Source: Palleronia aestuarii (GTDB lineage: Bacteria > Pseudomonadota > Alphaproteobacteria > Rhodobacterales > Rhodobacteraceae). From it: DNA of 64,000 nt. The translations under genes were made by a program, and so were the position numbers. This document shows positions 16,899 to 26,196 of the stretch, one piece after another. The stretch covers positions 186,001-250,000 of the forward strand of contig NZ_QKZL01000003.1 in the NCBI RefSeq assembly GCF_003253995.1, in the 5' to 3' direction. The notes under the pieces were generated by a model. It was given only the letters and a program-made list of their open reading frames with translations, was not told where the DNA came from and did no database searches. Within the stretch, counting starts at the first letter, position 1. The number at the start of each line of letters is the position of its first letter.

Positions 16899-17023
16899 CG
16901 TCGGGGAACTTTCTTTCGTTTGAGGGCGTCTCCCCAGTGACGGCGGTCCTAGACCGTCCGGTACAGTTTAGCAACGGCGCCGCGTGCGTCGCCCGCACGA
17001 CCCGATTGGTATGGAGACTCATG

Positions 17024-17902
17024 ATGGCTTTGGACGGTTCCTACGATCAGACATTGTCCCGCCGCGCGATGCAGGCGGAACTTCTCGATGCCGAGACGGA
17101 ACTGGCGCTCGCCTATGCGTGGCGCGATCATCGCGACGAAGCGGCGCTGCACCGCCTGATCACGGCCTACATGCGCCTCGCCATCTCGATGGCCGCGAAG
17201 TTCAAGCGGTACGGCGCGCCGATGAATGACCTGATCCAGGAAGCGGGTCTCGGATTGATGAAGGCGGCCGACAAGTTCGACCCCGATCGCGGCGTACGAT
17301 TCTCGACCTACGCGGTCTGGTGGATCAAGGCCTCGATCCAGGATTACGTCATGCGCAACTGGTCGATGGTGCGGACCGGTTCGACATCGTCGCAGAAATC
17401 GCTGTTCTTCAACATGCGCCGGGTTCAGGCGCGCCTCGAGCGCGAGGCGGCCTCGCGGGGCGAACGGCTCGACAAGCATCAGATGCGCCACATGATCTCG
17501 ACGGAAGTGGGCGTCCCCCTCCATGACGTGGAGATGATGGAGGGACGTCTCGCCGGATCAGATTTCTCGCTCAACGCCACGCAGTCGATGGAGGACGAGG
17601 GGCGTCAGTGGATCGATGCGCTAGAGGACGACAGCGCACAGGCCGACGAGACGGTCAGCAACGCCAAGGATATCGACACGTTGAGGCACTGGCTCGTCGA
17701 CGCGATGGGGCAGTTGAACGAGCGCGAACGGTTCATCGTGCGCGAGCGCAAGCTGCGCGATCAGCCCCGCACGCTCGAAAGCCTCGGGACGGAGCTCGGT
17801 CTCTCGAAGGAGCGGGTCCGCCAGCTCGAGGCGGCGGCGTTCGGCAAGATGCGCAAGGCGCTGGAGACCACCTCCGTTGAGGTGCGCCACTTCCTCGCGT
17901 GA
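17024..17902 (+). CDS. rpoH: RNA polymerase sigma-32-type factor, RpoH2 class
   Basis: A 292-residue group 3 sigma factor. Region 2 reads LITAYMRLAISMAAKFKRYGAPMNDLIQEAGLGLMKAADKFDPDRGVRFSTYAVWWIKASIQDYV, including the core-binding and -10 recognition residues. The QKSLFFNMRRVQ block is the RpoH box. Region 4 ends with an HTH in LGLSKERVRQLEAAAFGKMRKAL. Overall it resembles the second RpoH paralogue of Rhodobacterales, used in heat and singlet-oxygen responses (family knowledge). Start 17024 (MALDG) follows GGAG by about 7 bases; ATG 17021 is equally in frame. The longer upstream frame overlaps cobU and is rejected. Confidence 0.92.
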   Translation: MALDGSYDQTLSRRAMQAELLDAETELALAYAWRDHRDEAALHRLITAYMRLAISMAAKFKRYGAPMNDLIQEAGLGLMKAADKFDPDRGVRFSTYAVWWIKASIQDYVMRNWSMVRTGSTSSQKSLFFNMRRVQARLEREAASRGERLDKHQMRHMISTEVGVPLHDVEMMEGRLAGSDFSLNATQSMEDEGRQWIDALEDDSAQADETVSNAKDIDTLRHWLVDAMGQLNERERFIVRERKLRDQPRTLESLGTELGLSKERVRQLEAAAFGKMRKALETTSVEVRHFLA

Positions 17903-18705
17903 GGCGCAGCACGGCGCTGCTTCTGGGAGCCATCCTGACCGCCACGTCGTCGCACGCGGAGGAACTCGCGGCGGACGCAGTTCCGCTCGATGCGGATATC
18001 GTCGTGATGGGCGAGTATCACGACGTACCGGCTCATCATGTCAATCAGGCAGACTGGGTACGGCGCATGGGCGCACGTGCCATCGTCTTCGAAATGCTGG
18101 TGCCGGGGCAGGGCGATGCTGCGGAAGCAGAGCGCCTCGCGCCGGCGGAGATCCTCGGTGCAGCCCTCGATTGGGAAGCGCGCGGCTGGCCCGACTTCGC
18201 CATCTACGATCCGATCTTCAAGGCCTCGGGCGAGGCCGAGCTCTTCGGCGCGGAAGTCTCGCGGGAGGCGCTGGGCGAGGCCGTCGCCGAGGGTGCAGCC
18301 GCCGTCTTTCCGGGCGACGCGGCGCTCTTCGGCCTCGACGAGGCCCTGCCTGAAGACGTTCGGGCCGAGCGGGAGGCGGAACAGGACGAGGCGCATTGCG
18401 GGCTCTTGCCCGAGGAGATGCTGCCCGGAATGGTTGAGGCGCAGCGATTGCGCGACGCGACGCTGGCCGCTCAGGCGCTTGCCGCCTTGGATGCAACGGG
18501 CGGGCCGATCGCGGTGGTCACGGGGAACGGACATGCCCGCCGCGACCGCGGCGTGCCCGCGATGCTGGCCCTCGCGAGACCCGATCTGCGCGTTCTCGCC
18601 CTGGGTCAGCTCACGGCGCCCGATCCCGATGCACCCTTCGATGCCTGGGTCGTGACCGCGGACGACGCATCCGGTCGCGGCGATCCGTGCGACGCGCTGC
18701 GGTAA
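17899..18705 (+). CDS. ChaN/Tiki-superfamily exported protein
   Basis: A 268-residue protein with an N-terminal signal sequence (ALLLGAILTATSSHAEE) and the haem-binding-uptake/TIKI fold signature: DIVVMGEYHDVPAHHVNQADWVRRM near the start, FEMLVPGQ, and IAVVTGNGHARRDRGVPAML at the end. Members include the haem-binding ChaN lipoprotein and metal-dependent proteases; no clear lipobox Cys is seen here. Start is GTG at 17899, overlapping the rpoH stop (GTGA), so it is probably made together with the stress sigma factor. The link to stress is inference. Confidence 0.72.
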   Translation: MRRSTALLLGAILTATSSHAEELAADAVPLDADIVVMGEYHDVPAHHVNQADWVRRMGARAIVFEMLVPGQGDAAEAERLAPAEILGAALDWEARGWPDFAIYDPIFKASGEAELFGAEVSREALGEAVAEGAAAVFPGDAALFGLDEALPEDVRAEREAEQDEAHCGLLPEEMLPGMVEAQRLRDATLAAQALAALDATGGPIAVVTGNGHARRDRGVPAMLALARPDLRVLALGQLTAPDPDAPFDAWVVTADDASGRGDPCDALR

Positions 18706-18763
18706 GCCGCCTTGCCGCCCGGGCGGGTTCTGCCTAGGGTCCGGCGCGACCGGGGGCATCCGC

Positions 18764-19966
18764 ATGCTGACAGGCAGACACATCCTTCTCATAGTCGGCG
18801 GCGGGATCGCCGCCTACAAGTCGCTCGACCTGATCCGCCGGCTCAGGGAGCGGGGGGTCACGGTGACGCCGGTGCTCACCCGGGCGGGGGCCGAATTCGT
18901 CACCCCGCTTTCCGTTTCCTCGCTGGCGGGACGCAAGGTCTATACCGATCTCTGGGATCTGACCGACGAGGCGGAGATGGGACACATCCAGCTTTCCCGC
19001 GTGGCCGATCTGATCGTCGTGGCGCCCGCGACGGCCGATCTGATGTCCAAAATGGCTATGGGCCGTGCCGACGATCTGGCGGCGACGCTGCTTCTTGCGA
19101 CGGATACACCCGTCCTGATCGCGCCCGCGATGAACGTGCGGATGTGGGAGCACGCCGCGACGAGACGCAATCTCGCGACGCTCACAGCCGACGGGATCGG
19201 GGTCGTCGGGCCCAATGAGGGTGGCATGGCCTGCGGGGAGTACGGGCCGGGCCGGATGGCGGAACCGCTCGAGATCGTCGCGGCGATCGAGGCGCGGCTC
19301 GGCTCTGGCCCGTTGACGGGACGCCACGTGCTCGTCACCTCCGGGCCGACGCACGAGCCGATCGACCCGGTCCGCTATATCGCCAACCGTTCCTCGGGCG
19401 CACAGGGCGCGGCCATCGCCTCCGCCGCGCGGGCGGCCGGCGCGCGGGTAAGTTTCGTCACCGGCCCCGCGACGGTGCCGCCGCCCACGGGCGTCGATGT
19501 GATCCGGGTGGAGACGGCGGCGGAGATGCTCCGTGCCGTGGAGGCGGCCTTGCCCGCCGATGCCGCGGTCTTCGCGGCAGCCGTCGCGGATTGGCATGTC
19601 GAGGGGGCGGGAGACACCAAGATGAAGAAGCGCCCGGGCGAGGTCCCGCAAATCCGCCTGGCGGAGAATCCCGACATCCTGCGTCGGATCGCCGGTCTCG
19701 ACGCGGGCAGGCCGCCCCTCGTCGTGGGCTTCGCTGCCGAAACCGAGAACGTCGAGGAGAACGCCGCCGCCAAGCGGTTGCGCAAGGGCTGCGACTGGAT
19801 CCTCGCCAACGACGTCTCCGCCGATACCGGGATCATGGGCGGGAGCGAGAATGCCGTGACGCTGATCGCGCAGGACGGCGTGGAGCGCTGGCCGCGCGCG
19901 GGCAAGGACGCGGTCGCGCGCCGCCTCGTCGACCGGATCGCGGCGCATCTGGCGACCACGGCATGA
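18764..19966 (+). CDS. coaBC: Bifunctional phosphopantothenoylcysteine decarboxylase / phosphopantothenate-cysteine ligase
   Basis: A 400-residue two-domain coenzyme A enzyme. The N-terminal flavin-dependent decarboxylase domain (CoaC) begins [26 protein letters not shown] and contains [14 protein letters not shown] with the catalytic region [16 protein letters not shown]. The C-terminal ligase domain (CoaB) contains [24 protein letters not shown] and KMKKRPGEV. Its TGA overlaps the ATG of dut (4 bp), the start of a coaBC-dut-ThiF coupled set. Confidence 0.96.
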   Translation: MLTGRHILLIVGGGIAAYKSLDLIRRLRERGVTVTPVLTRAGAEFVTPLSVSSLAGRKVYTDLWDLTDEAEMGHIQLSRVADLIVVAPATADLMSKMAMGRADDLAATLLLATDTPVLIAPAMNVRMWEHAATRRNLATLTADGIGVVGPNEGGMACGEYGPGRMAEPLEIVAAIEARLGSGPLTGRHVLVTSGPTHEPIDPVRYIANRSSGAQGAAIASAARAAGARVSFVTGPATVPPPTGVDVIRVETAAEMLRAVEAALPADAAVFAAAVADWHVEGAGDTKMKKRPGEVPQIRLAENPDILRRIAGLDAGRPPLVVGFAAETENVEENAAAKRLRKGCDWILANDVSADTGIMGGSENAVTLIAQDGVERWPRAGKDAVARRLVDRIAAHLATTA

Positions 19967-20427
19967 CGGAGGTTCTGGTCATGCGCGAGCCCTGGGCGGA
20001 CAACGCAGTCGCGTTGCCCGATTACGCGACGCCTGCCGCCGCGGGGGCGGATCTGCGCGCGAACTTCCCCGAGGAGGTCCGGCAAAAGGGCTGCGTCCTC
20101 GCGCCCTTCGAGCGGGCCGTCGTTCCCACCGGGTTGCGCGTGGCCCTGCCAGACGGGATGGAGATGCAGATCCGCCCGAGATCGGGCCTCGCGCTGAAGC
20201 ACGGGCTGACGCTGGTCAATACTCCCGGAACGGTCGATGCGGATTACCGTGGGCCGGTGGGCGTGCTGATGGTCAATCTCGGCACGGAGCCGGTGACGAT
20301 AACTCACGGAATGCGGATCGCGCAGGCCATCCTCGCTCCCGTCGTCCGGGCCACCTTCCGTTCCGTCATGACGCTCGACGAGACGCAGCGCGGGGCGGGC
20401 GGGTTCGGCTCCACCGGGACCGGCTGA
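19963..20427 (+). CDS. dut: dUTP diphosphatase
   Basis: A 154-residue homotrimeric dUTPase that hydrolyses dUTP to dUMP. Its five motifs are visible: [13 protein letters not shown] (I), [20 protein letters not shown] (II-III), [19 protein letters not shown] (III, with the catalytic Asp), GMRIAQAIL (IV), and the glycine-rich C-terminal lid [10 protein letters not shown] (V). The ATG at 19963 overlaps coaBC; the longer frame upstream is inside coaBC and is rejected. The last base of its stop is the first base of the next ATG. Confidence 0.96.
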   Translation: MTEVLVMREPWADNAVALPDYATPAAAGADLRANFPEEVRQKGCVLAPFERAVVPTGLRVALPDGMEMQIRPRSGLALKHGLTLVNTPGTVDADYRGPVGVLMVNLGTEPVTITHGMRIAQAILAPVVRATFRSVMTLDETQRGAGGFGSTGTG

Positions 20428-21500
20428 TGCTGCTCTTTCTTCTCGCAGCGGCTGCGATCTGGTGGCTCGGTCGGCGCGCGGGCTGGCCGGTCCAGGCGCG
20501 TGCGATCACGCTCGGCCTTCTCTACGTCTCGATCCTCGCTCTCACGATTGTCCTGCCGGTCGGAAACGGCCTGCGCGCGGCGCTTGGAGGCTCCACAGGG
20601 GATTGGGCGCTTCTGGGGATCCTCGGCTTCGTCGTCGCGGCGTATCGCGTCGTCCTCGTCAGGCTTCGCGCGCGGGTGCGGCCCGAGAACCGCAAGCCAG
20701 AGACCCCGCCCGGCGCCTTCGCACCCGGCGAGATCGAACGCTATGCCCGCCATATCGTCCTACGCGAGATCGGCGGCACGGGGCAGCGGCGATTGAAGGA
20801 AGCGCGCGTCCTCGTCGTCGGGGCAGGGGGTCTGGGCTCGCCCGCGCTTCTCTATCTCGCCGCGGTGGGTGTCGGGACGATCGGGGTGATCGACGACGAT
20901 CGCGTGGAGGAATCGAACCTGCAGCGACAGGTGATCCACACCGACGGCCGGATCGGCATGCCCAAGGTGTTCTCGGCGGAAGCCGCCATGCGGGCGGTCA
21001 ACCCTTACACGGTCGTGCGCCCCTACAACCGCCGCTTGACGGAGGAGATGGCGACGACGCTCGTCTCCGACTACGATCTCGTCCTCGACGGATGCGACGA
21101 TTTCGCGACCCGCTATGCAGTCAATCGCGCCTGCATCGCGGCCGGCATTCCGCTCGTTCACGGGGCGCTGTCGCAGTGGGAAGGGCAGGTCAGCGTCTTC
21201 GCCCCGCATGCGGGCGCCCCATGCTATCGCTGTCTCTTTCCCGAACCGCCCGCGTCGGGCCTCGCGCCCACCTGCGCCGAGGCGGGCGTCCTCGGGCCGC
21301 TGCCGGGCCTCGTCGGATCGCTCATGGCGGCGGAGGCGATCAAAGAGCTGACCGGGGCGGGAGAGAGCCTGCGTGGACGGATGGCGATCCACGATGCACT
21401 CTACGGAGAGAACCGCACCATCAGGATCGCCCGCGATCCGGCCTGTCCCGATTGCGGCGACGTGGCCCCGGGACTAGCCAATCGCAGTGGCAACGCGTAG
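20427..21500 (+). CDS. MoeB/ThiF/HesA-type adenylyltransferase with N-terminal membrane segments
   Basis: A 357-residue protein. Residues 1-75 hold two to three hydrophobic segments (LLFLLAAAAIWWLG, ITLGLLYVSILALTIVLPVG, WALLGILGFVVAAY), unlike soluble MoeB. The E1-like domain follows: YARHIVLREIGGTGQRRLKEARVLVVGAGGLGSPALLYLAAVGVGTIGVIDDDRVEESNLQRQ, with the adenylation Asp and Arg, and zinc-binding cysteines in CYRCLF and CPDCG. It probably adenylates the C-terminus of a MoaD- or ThiS-like sulfur carrier. The start overlaps the dut stop by one base. Confidence 0.85.
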   Translation: MLLFLLAAAAIWWLGRRAGWPVQARAITLGLLYVSILALTIVLPVGNGLRAALGGSTGDWALLGILGFVVAAYRVVLVRLRARVRPENRKPETPPGAFAPGEIERYARHIVLREIGGTGQRRLKEARVLVVGAGGLGSPALLYLAAVGVGTIGVIDDDRVEESNLQRQVIHTDGRIGMPKVFSAEAAMRAVNPYTVVRPYNRRLTEEMATTLVSDYDLVLDGCDDFATRYAVNRACIAAGIPLVHGALSQWEGQVSVFAPHAGAPCYRCLFPEPPASGLAPTCAEAGVLGPLPGLVGSLMAAEAIKELTGAGESLRGRMAIHDALYGENRTIRIARDPACPDCGDVAPGLANRSGNA

Positions 21501-21536
21501 ATCCCGACCTTCTTTCCTGAACATCGGAGTTCCTCC

Positions 21537-23561
21537 TTGACCAATCCCCTCCTCGACGACTGGACCACGCCTTACGAGATGCCGCCGTTCGACCGGATCG
21601 AAGACGACGACTTCGCACCCGCGCTCGACGCGGCGCTCGAGGAGGCCCGCGCCAATGTCGCGGCGATGGCGGGGAATACGGAGGCGCCGTCCTTCGCGAA
21701 CACGATCGAGGCGCTGGAGCGCGCGGACGAGACGCTGGGACGGGTTCTGTCGGTCTTCTACAATCTCGCTGGCGCGGACAGCAATCCGGAGCGCGAGGCG
21801 TTGAGCCGTGATTTCTCTCCCAAGCTTTCCGCCTATTCCTCGGAAGTGTCGATGAATGCCGAGCTCTTCGCGCGGATCGAGGCGGTCTGGAACACGCGCG
21901 AGACGCTCGATCTCTCAGAGGAGCAGATGCGGCTCCTGACGCTCACCCGCCGGTCCTTCGTCCGGCGCGGTGCGGAGCTCGAAGGTTTCGCGAGGGACCG
22001 TCTCGCGGAGGTCACACGGCGACTTTCGAGCCTCGGCGTTGAGTTCGGGCAGAACCTGCTCGCCGACGAACGGGCGTGGTTCATGGAGCTCGCCGAGGGG
22101 GATCTGGAAGGACTTCCCGATTTTCTCGTCGAGGCGGCCCGTGCCGCAGGCAAGGAGAAGGGGGTGGACGGTCCCGCGATCACGCTCTCGCGTTCGCTCA
22201 TCGTGCCGTTCCTGCAATTCTCGCCCCGCCGCGACCTGCGCGAGCAGGCCCATGCCGCCTGGACGGCACGCGGCGCCAATGGCGGCGAGACCGACAATCG
22301 CGACATCGCGACCGAGATCCTGGCGCTGCGCGAGGAACGTGCGGGACTTCTGGGATACGACAGCTTCGCCGAGTTCAAGCTCGAGCCGGAAATGGCCAAG
22401 ACGCCCGAGGCGGTGCGCGATCTCCTGATGAAGGTCTGGGAACCGGCGCGGGCGGCGGCGGAGGCGGATCAGATCCGGCTGACCGCGATGATGCACAAGG
22501 ACGGGGTGAACGGCGATCTCGAACCCTGGGACTGGCGCTACTACTCGGAGAAGCGGCGCGAGGAGGAGCACGACCTCGATGAGGCCGAGTTGAAGCCCTA
22601 CCTGCAGCTCGACCGGATGATCGAGGCCGCGATGGCCTGCGCCCACCGCCTCTTCGGCCTCGAGTTCCGGCGAGTGGAGGTACCGCTCTACCACCCGGAT
22701 GTCCGTGCTTGGGAGGTGACGCGGGACGGGCGGCACATGGCCGTCTACCTCGGCGACTATTTCGCACGTGGATCGAAGCGCTCCGGGGCCTGGTGTTCCG
22801 CCATCCGGTCACAGCAGAAGCTCGCGGGCGACATCCGGCCCGTCGTCGTCAACGTCTGCAACTTCGCGCGTCCCGCAGAAGGGCGGCCTGCGCTTTTGAG
22901 CTACGACGACGCCCGCACGCTCTTCCACGAGTTCGGCCATGCGCTGCACCAGATGCTGTCCGACGTCACCTACGAGAGCCTGAGCGGCACGTCCGTCGCG
23001 CGGGATTTCGTGGAACTGCCGAGTCAGCTCTACGAGCACTGGCTGGAAGTGCCTGAGGTATTGTCGGAATTCGCGACCCATGCGCAAACGGGTGAGCCGA
23101 TGCCGCGTGATCTCCTCGACCGGCTGCTCGCGGCGAACACCTACGACACGGGGTTCCAGACGGTCGAATACGTTGGCTCCGCCCTCGTCGATCTGGAGTT
23201 CCACGCGGGCGAAGCGCCGGAGGATCCGATGGAGGAACAGGCGCGCATCCTGGAAGATATCGGGATGCCGAAGGCCGTGGGGATGCGGCACGCGACGCCC
23301 CATTTCGCCCATATCTTCACCGGGGACGGCTATTCGTCGGGCTATTACAGCTACATGTGGTCGGAGGTGATGGACGCCGACGCCTTCGCGGCGTTCGAAG
23401 AGGCGGGCGGTCCCTTCGATCCGGAAATTGCGCGCAAGCTGGAGGCCCATATTCTTTCGGCCGGCGGGGTCAAGGAAGCGGAAGAGGCCTATACCGATTT
23501 CCGCGGACGCATGCCAGGGGTGGAAGCCCTCCTGAAGGGCCGTGGCCTGATCGACGCCTGA
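21537..23561 (+). CDS. M3 family oligopeptidase (oligopeptidase A / Dcp type)
   Basis: A 674-residue cytoplasmic zinc metallopeptidase of the M3A family. The active site is LFHEFGHALHQML, with HExxH at residues 464-468. Other typical stretches are NPLLDDWTTPYEMPPFDRIEDDDFAPAL at the N-terminus and GYSSGYYSYMWSEVMDADAFAAFEEAG near the C-terminus, where substrate-binding Tyr residues lie. It degrades short peptides. Initiation is at TTG 21537, after GGAGTTCCTCC. Oligopeptidase A and dipeptidyl carboxypeptidase cannot be separated by eye. Confidence 0.9.
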   Translation: MTNPLLDDWTTPYEMPPFDRIEDDDFAPALDAALEEARANVAAMAGNTEAPSFANTIEALERADETLGRVLSVFYNLAGADSNPEREALSRDFSPKLSAYSSEVSMNAELFARIEAVWNTRETLDLSEEQMRLLTLTRRSFVRRGAELEGFARDRLAEVTRRLSSLGVEFGQNLLADERAWFMELAEGDLEGLPDFLVEAARAAGKEKGVDGPAITLSRSLIVPFLQFSPRRDLREQAHAAWTARGANGGETDNRDIATEILALREERAGLLGYDSFAEFKLEPEMAKTPEAVRDLLMKVWEPARAAAEADQIRLTAMMHKDGVNGDLEPWDWRYYSEKRREEEHDLDEAELKPYLQLDRMIEAAMACAHRLFGLEFRRVEVPLYHPDVRAWEVTRDGRHMAVYLGDYFARGSKRSGAWCSAIRSQQKLAGDIRPVVVNVCNFARPAEGRPALLSYDDARTLFHEFGHALHQMLSDVTYESLSGTSVARDFVELPSQLYEHWLEVPEVLSEFATHAQTGEPMPRDLLDRLLAANTYDTGFQTVEYVGSALVDLEFHAGEAPEDPMEEQARILEDIGMPKAVGMRHATPHFAHIFTGDGYSSGYYSYMWSEVMDADAFAAFEEAGGPFDPEIARKLEAHILSAGGVKEAEEAYTDFRGRMPGVEALLKGRGLIDA

Positions 23562-23746
23562 TCGGGCGGGCTTCGACGCGCCGGCGATCTCCGTCGTTGC
23601 GGGGCGTCGGGCCGGGGTCGTGCGCCGATGCATTTCGGGCGACGGCGCGCCTCACTCCGCCGCGCGTGAAACGGCACAGGTAATCCCGGATCATGCGCAT
23701 TTTGGCGTTGCAAACCGCCGGGTCATTATTTACGCCCACCCGTGAC

Positions 23747-23823
23747 GCGCTGGTAGCTCAGTTGGATAGAGTATCTGACTACGAATCAGAGGGTCGGGGG
23801 TTCGAATCCTCCCCAGCGCGCCA
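23747..23823 (+). tRNA. tRNA-Arg (anticodon ACG)
   Basis: A full 77-base cloverleaf with encoded CCA. The acceptor arm GCGCTGG (23747-23753) pairs with CCAGCGC (23813-23819), the anticodon stem-loop is TCTGA-CTACGAA-TCAGA with anticodon ACG at 23781... read as positions 23781-23783, and the T-arm contains GGTTCGAATCC. Its 3' end is the integration site of the downstream element, and the element restores the tRNA sequence exactly. Confidence 0.97.
23809..23823 (+). other. attL: tRNA-Arg 3' end serving as element attachment core
   Basis: The 15 bases CTCCCCAGCGCGCCA at the tRNA 3' end recur exactly and in the same orientation at 38927-38941. The sequences diverge on the right side immediately after CCA. 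The integrase gene lies just inside this end, as is usual for tRNA-targeting tyrosine recombinases. The two copies bound an element of about 15.1 kb. Confidence 0.9.
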
Positions 23824-23989
23824 CTACCTTCCGCGAAGCATTGGTATCACTGGCTTCTTGGTTGGTTTTGTCTAAGGCAGATTGGGCCTTAGACAATTTA
23901 CGGCGTCCCGAAGGATGCTTCCCAGTCGCTTCTCTCCTCATGCCCCTGCGAAATTTCATCGAGGTGTCGCCGAAGTGACACGCGGCAGA

Positions 23990-24019
23990 AAGCAAAAGGG
24001 CCGCACCAAGTGCGGCCCT
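23990..24019 (-). terminator. Rho-independent terminator of the integrase gene
   Basis: A perfect 9-bp stem (GGGCCGCAC at 23998-24006 with GTGCGGCCC at 24010-24018) and 3-base loop. Read on the minus strand it is followed by CTTTTGCTTT. It lies about 20 bp past the integrase stop and before the tRNA. Confidence 0.8.
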
Positions 24020-24037
24020 CTTCGGATGCTTGGACGC

Positions 24038-25114
24038 TCATTCTTTCAAAAACTTGCCGGTCTCAAGCGCGGAGGGTTCAGGGCTGAGAAGCCGCCGCCG
24101 TTCGGCGCGCTTCGTGTAGCGCTCGATTTCCTTCAGCGTCTCATGTCCGCTCCACGCAGCGATCTGATGAATGTTCGCGCCACGCTCGGCATGAAGAATC
24201 ATCCGGCTCTTCCGTAGCCCGTGAGACGTTTTCCCCGCAGGGACGTTGGCCATTTGAGCCCTTTCCGAGAACCACTGCGAGGCGCCCTTGCGGGACCGAG
24301 GTTTGCCATGCACCGTCAACATAAAGGTTTCGGTGCGTTCTCCCATGGCGGCGATCGCGAGGCGAAGATGCTCGAGATCTTCTGCTACCGCGAACTTCGG
24401 CAACCCTCTGTCGAATGGCACCGAGACCTCACTATTGGTCTTCTCTTGGATGAAGACAAGCCAACCATCGTCATCGACGTTCTTAGGGCCAAGACCGACG
24501 GTGTCCGAGATCCGGGAACCGGCCCAGTATTGCAGCTCGAAGGCTATGCGTTCCTCGGTGCCATATTCCCAGCGAGAGCGATATTTGGAGATATCCGAGA
24601 AAGTCCAAGGAAGGTACCCTTGAGTGGCCTCTACCTTTAGCTTCTTCACCCCTTCGGTGGGCTTCGTGATGATCAGACGCCGCCCGAGCGCGAATTCTCC
24701 AAGAGCGCTCCACGACTTGAGGCGCTCGTTTGCTGGATTTCGCTCCATGCTATCCATCTGGTGTCGGATGTGTTCGGGGCGCACGCTGGCGAAAGCGACC
24801 CTGCCGACGGCGCCATCGTTCACTGCCAGAAGCCGCATCATGTCGCGGCGTCGGACGTCCCGGTAGGACTCTGAAAGGCCCTTGAAGGAGTGCGAGCGCA
24901 GATACTGTGCGACGATATCGGCAACAGAATTCGGCTTTACAAGCTCCACGACCTTAGGCGGCTTGGCTGCCCCTTGATTGCAGGCTGCGAGGTAGGCGGC
25001 CAGGAAGTCTGGGTGGTCCTCGGGAAGATGGGCTGGCAACTGACTTCCCGTGGCGCGGTGGTAGACGTACTTGATGCCGCCGCTTTCGTATCGCTTCAGG
25101 CCTTTCAGTTTCAT
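24038..25114 (-). CDS. Tyrosine recombinase / integrase of the tRNA-Arg element
   Basis: A 358-residue phage-type integrase expected to recombine attL and attR. The N-terminal arm- and core-binding part includes VADIVAQYLRSHSFKGLSES. The catalytic domain shows the first Arg in YWAGSRISDTVGL, the beta-hairpin Lys region in FIQEKTNSE, H-x-x-R in TSHGLRKSR, and the late His and nucleophile Tyr in AAWSGHETLKEIERYTK. All catalytic positions are present, so it looks functional. Its ATG overlaps the stop of the excisionase-like gene by 4 bp, and its 3' end faces the tRNA attachment site with a terminator between. Confidence 0.92.
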   Translation of the reverse strand: MKLKGLKRYESGGIKYVYHRATGSQLPAHLPEDHPDFLAAYLAACNQGAAKPPKVVELVKPNSVADIVAQYLRSHSFKGLSESYRDVRRRDMMRLLAVNDGAVGRVAFASVRPEHIRHQMDSMERNPANERLKSWSALGEFALGRRLIITKPTEGVKKLKVEATQGYLPWTFSDISKYRSRWEYGTEERIAFELQYWAGSRISDTVGLGPKNVDDDGWLVFIQEKTNSEVSVPFDRGLPKFAVAEDLEHLRLAIAAMGERTETFMLTVHGKPRSRKGASQWFSERAQMANVPAGKTSHGLRKSRMILHAERGANIHQIAAWSGHETLKEIERYTKRAERRRLLSPEPSALETGKFLKE

Positions 25115-25368
25115 GCTGCTGCCTGGTTTGGCGTCATGCCGAACGCTGCCGCCGCCTTGTCGTTGGTTTCGATCTCGCATGTCTTTTCTCCGTTGTATTC
25201 GAGGCGATCGGCGTAGTCGTCGAGATCGCGGAGGTCCCAGAGCCGGTTTCCGCCGGACCTTTTCGATTGCAGGTCAAGACTGCGAAACTTGCTCTCGGAC
25301 ACGCCGAGGTATCTTGCAGCTTCACGTGCCTGCATCAGGCGCGGTGCATAGCCGTAGCTCTGGGACAT
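25111..25368 (-). CDS. Excisionase-like HTH (MerR/AlpA-type) DNA-binding protein
   Basis: An 85-residue protein with a winged-helix excisionase signature at its N-terminus: LMQAREAARYLGVSESKFRSLDLQSKRSGGNRLWDLRDLDDYADRL. This matches the helix-turn-helix plus wing of AlpA/Xis-type proteins that bend attachment DNA and direct excision. The ATG at 25368 has GGGAGAG about 6 bases upstream. It sits directly before the integrase with an ATGA overlap, the usual xis-int arrangement. Confidence 0.8.
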   Translation of the reverse strand: MSQSYGYAPRLMQAREAARYLGVSESKFRSLDLQSKRSGGNRLWDLRDLDDYADRLEYNGEKTCEIETNDKAAAAFGMTPNQAAA

Positions 25369-25725
25369 CAGCACTCTCCCCGGGAGGCGATGATGCGCGA
25401 CAGGCAAGGAAGGCGATCGGAGCTTTCAGCCCGACAGCTCTTCTTGAATATGCGCTCCATTTTCCCCTCCACCGATCGGGTTGGTTGGTCGATCGAGAGC
25501 GGCTTGCCGCTCTCGGGAGGGAGATCGGTTCAGCGGCAGATAACGATTGGATTTCCCTTCTTGGGGTACACCCCCGTTATCGGTGGCCGATCGGCGTCAA
25601 GAGGCGTGTCGATGGAGCAGCAGCAAGGAGATGGGTGTCGACACGCCCGCTCACGGTGATCCAGCCGTGAGCTTGGGTCTTGCGACCCTCAAGACGCGGC
25701 ACCCCACGTGGGGCACCGCGGATCT
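25369..25725. other. Non-coding stretch with five consecutive inverted repeats
   Basis: No convincing gene is seen. Five inverted repeats follow each other: 25495-25514 (GAGAGCGGC/GCCGCTCTC, 2-base loop); 25539-25545 with 25575-25581 (GATAACG/CGTTATC); 25603-25612 with 25638-25647 (GGCGTGTCGA/TCGACACGCC, perfect 10 bp); 25649-25656 with 25665-25672 (GCTCACGG/CCGTGAGC); and 25696-25719, centred on the palindrome CCCCACGTGGGG at 25702-25713. The last lies just past the stop of the minus-strand gene at 25726 and may end it, though no T-run follows. The region could be an origin, a regulatory zone or a structured RNA. Confidence 0.55.
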
Positions 25726-26196
25726 TTATCGGTGAATCAGGTTTCCAGCCTCTCGCATGGCGTCGAGCGCAGAAATGGTCGCGAGGACGAGGTTCGACAG
25801 AAGGTCGAGTTCTCCGATCACTTTGCCGAGCGTTCGCGCGGCGGGATCGACATGAAGCACCTCGTAGCCGCCTCTTACGTGATCAGCGTCGCCGTGCCAG
25901 GATGTGTAGGTGCCCGCGTCTACCCGGTCTTGGAGCGTTGCCCTGAGGGCATCGACCTCGTCCAGAATGCTCAGCGAAAAGAGCCGCCGACGATCAAGCC
26001 GACCGACAAAGGTTCGGGCGATGGCGCGCCGTTCTGGCGGCAGATGCGGGATCACGACGTCGTGGACCTGTGTCGTGACGATATGGGCCTGCATCAAAGC
26101 GATGGCTGCTATCCGCGTAACGAGATTTTCGGTCATCTCCGTATCTGCGATGAGATTGACCAGCGTCGGGAAGTGCTTGAGAGGACTCGGCATCAT
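25726..26196 (-). CDS. Element-encoded protein of unknown function (156 aa)
   Basis: I do not recognise this protein. It is mostly helical by composition, soluble, without signal peptide or obvious catalytic motif. It begins MMPSPLKHFPTLVNLIADTEMTENLVTRIAAIALMQAHIV and has an acidic/basic middle (HLPPERRAIARTFVGRLDRRRLFSL). Its start overlaps the stop of the next gene upstream by 4 bp (ATGA), which argues that both are real and translated together. The pair sits between the excisionase and the relaxase on the mobile element. Confidence 0.6.
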   Translation of the reverse strand: MMPSPLKHFPTLVNLIADTEMTENLVTRIAAIALMQAHIVTTQVHDVVIPHLPPERRAIARTFVGRLDRRRLFSLSILDEVDALRATLQDRVDAGTYTSWHGDADHVRGGYEVLHVDPAARTLGKVIGELDLLSNLVLATISALDAMREAGNLIHR

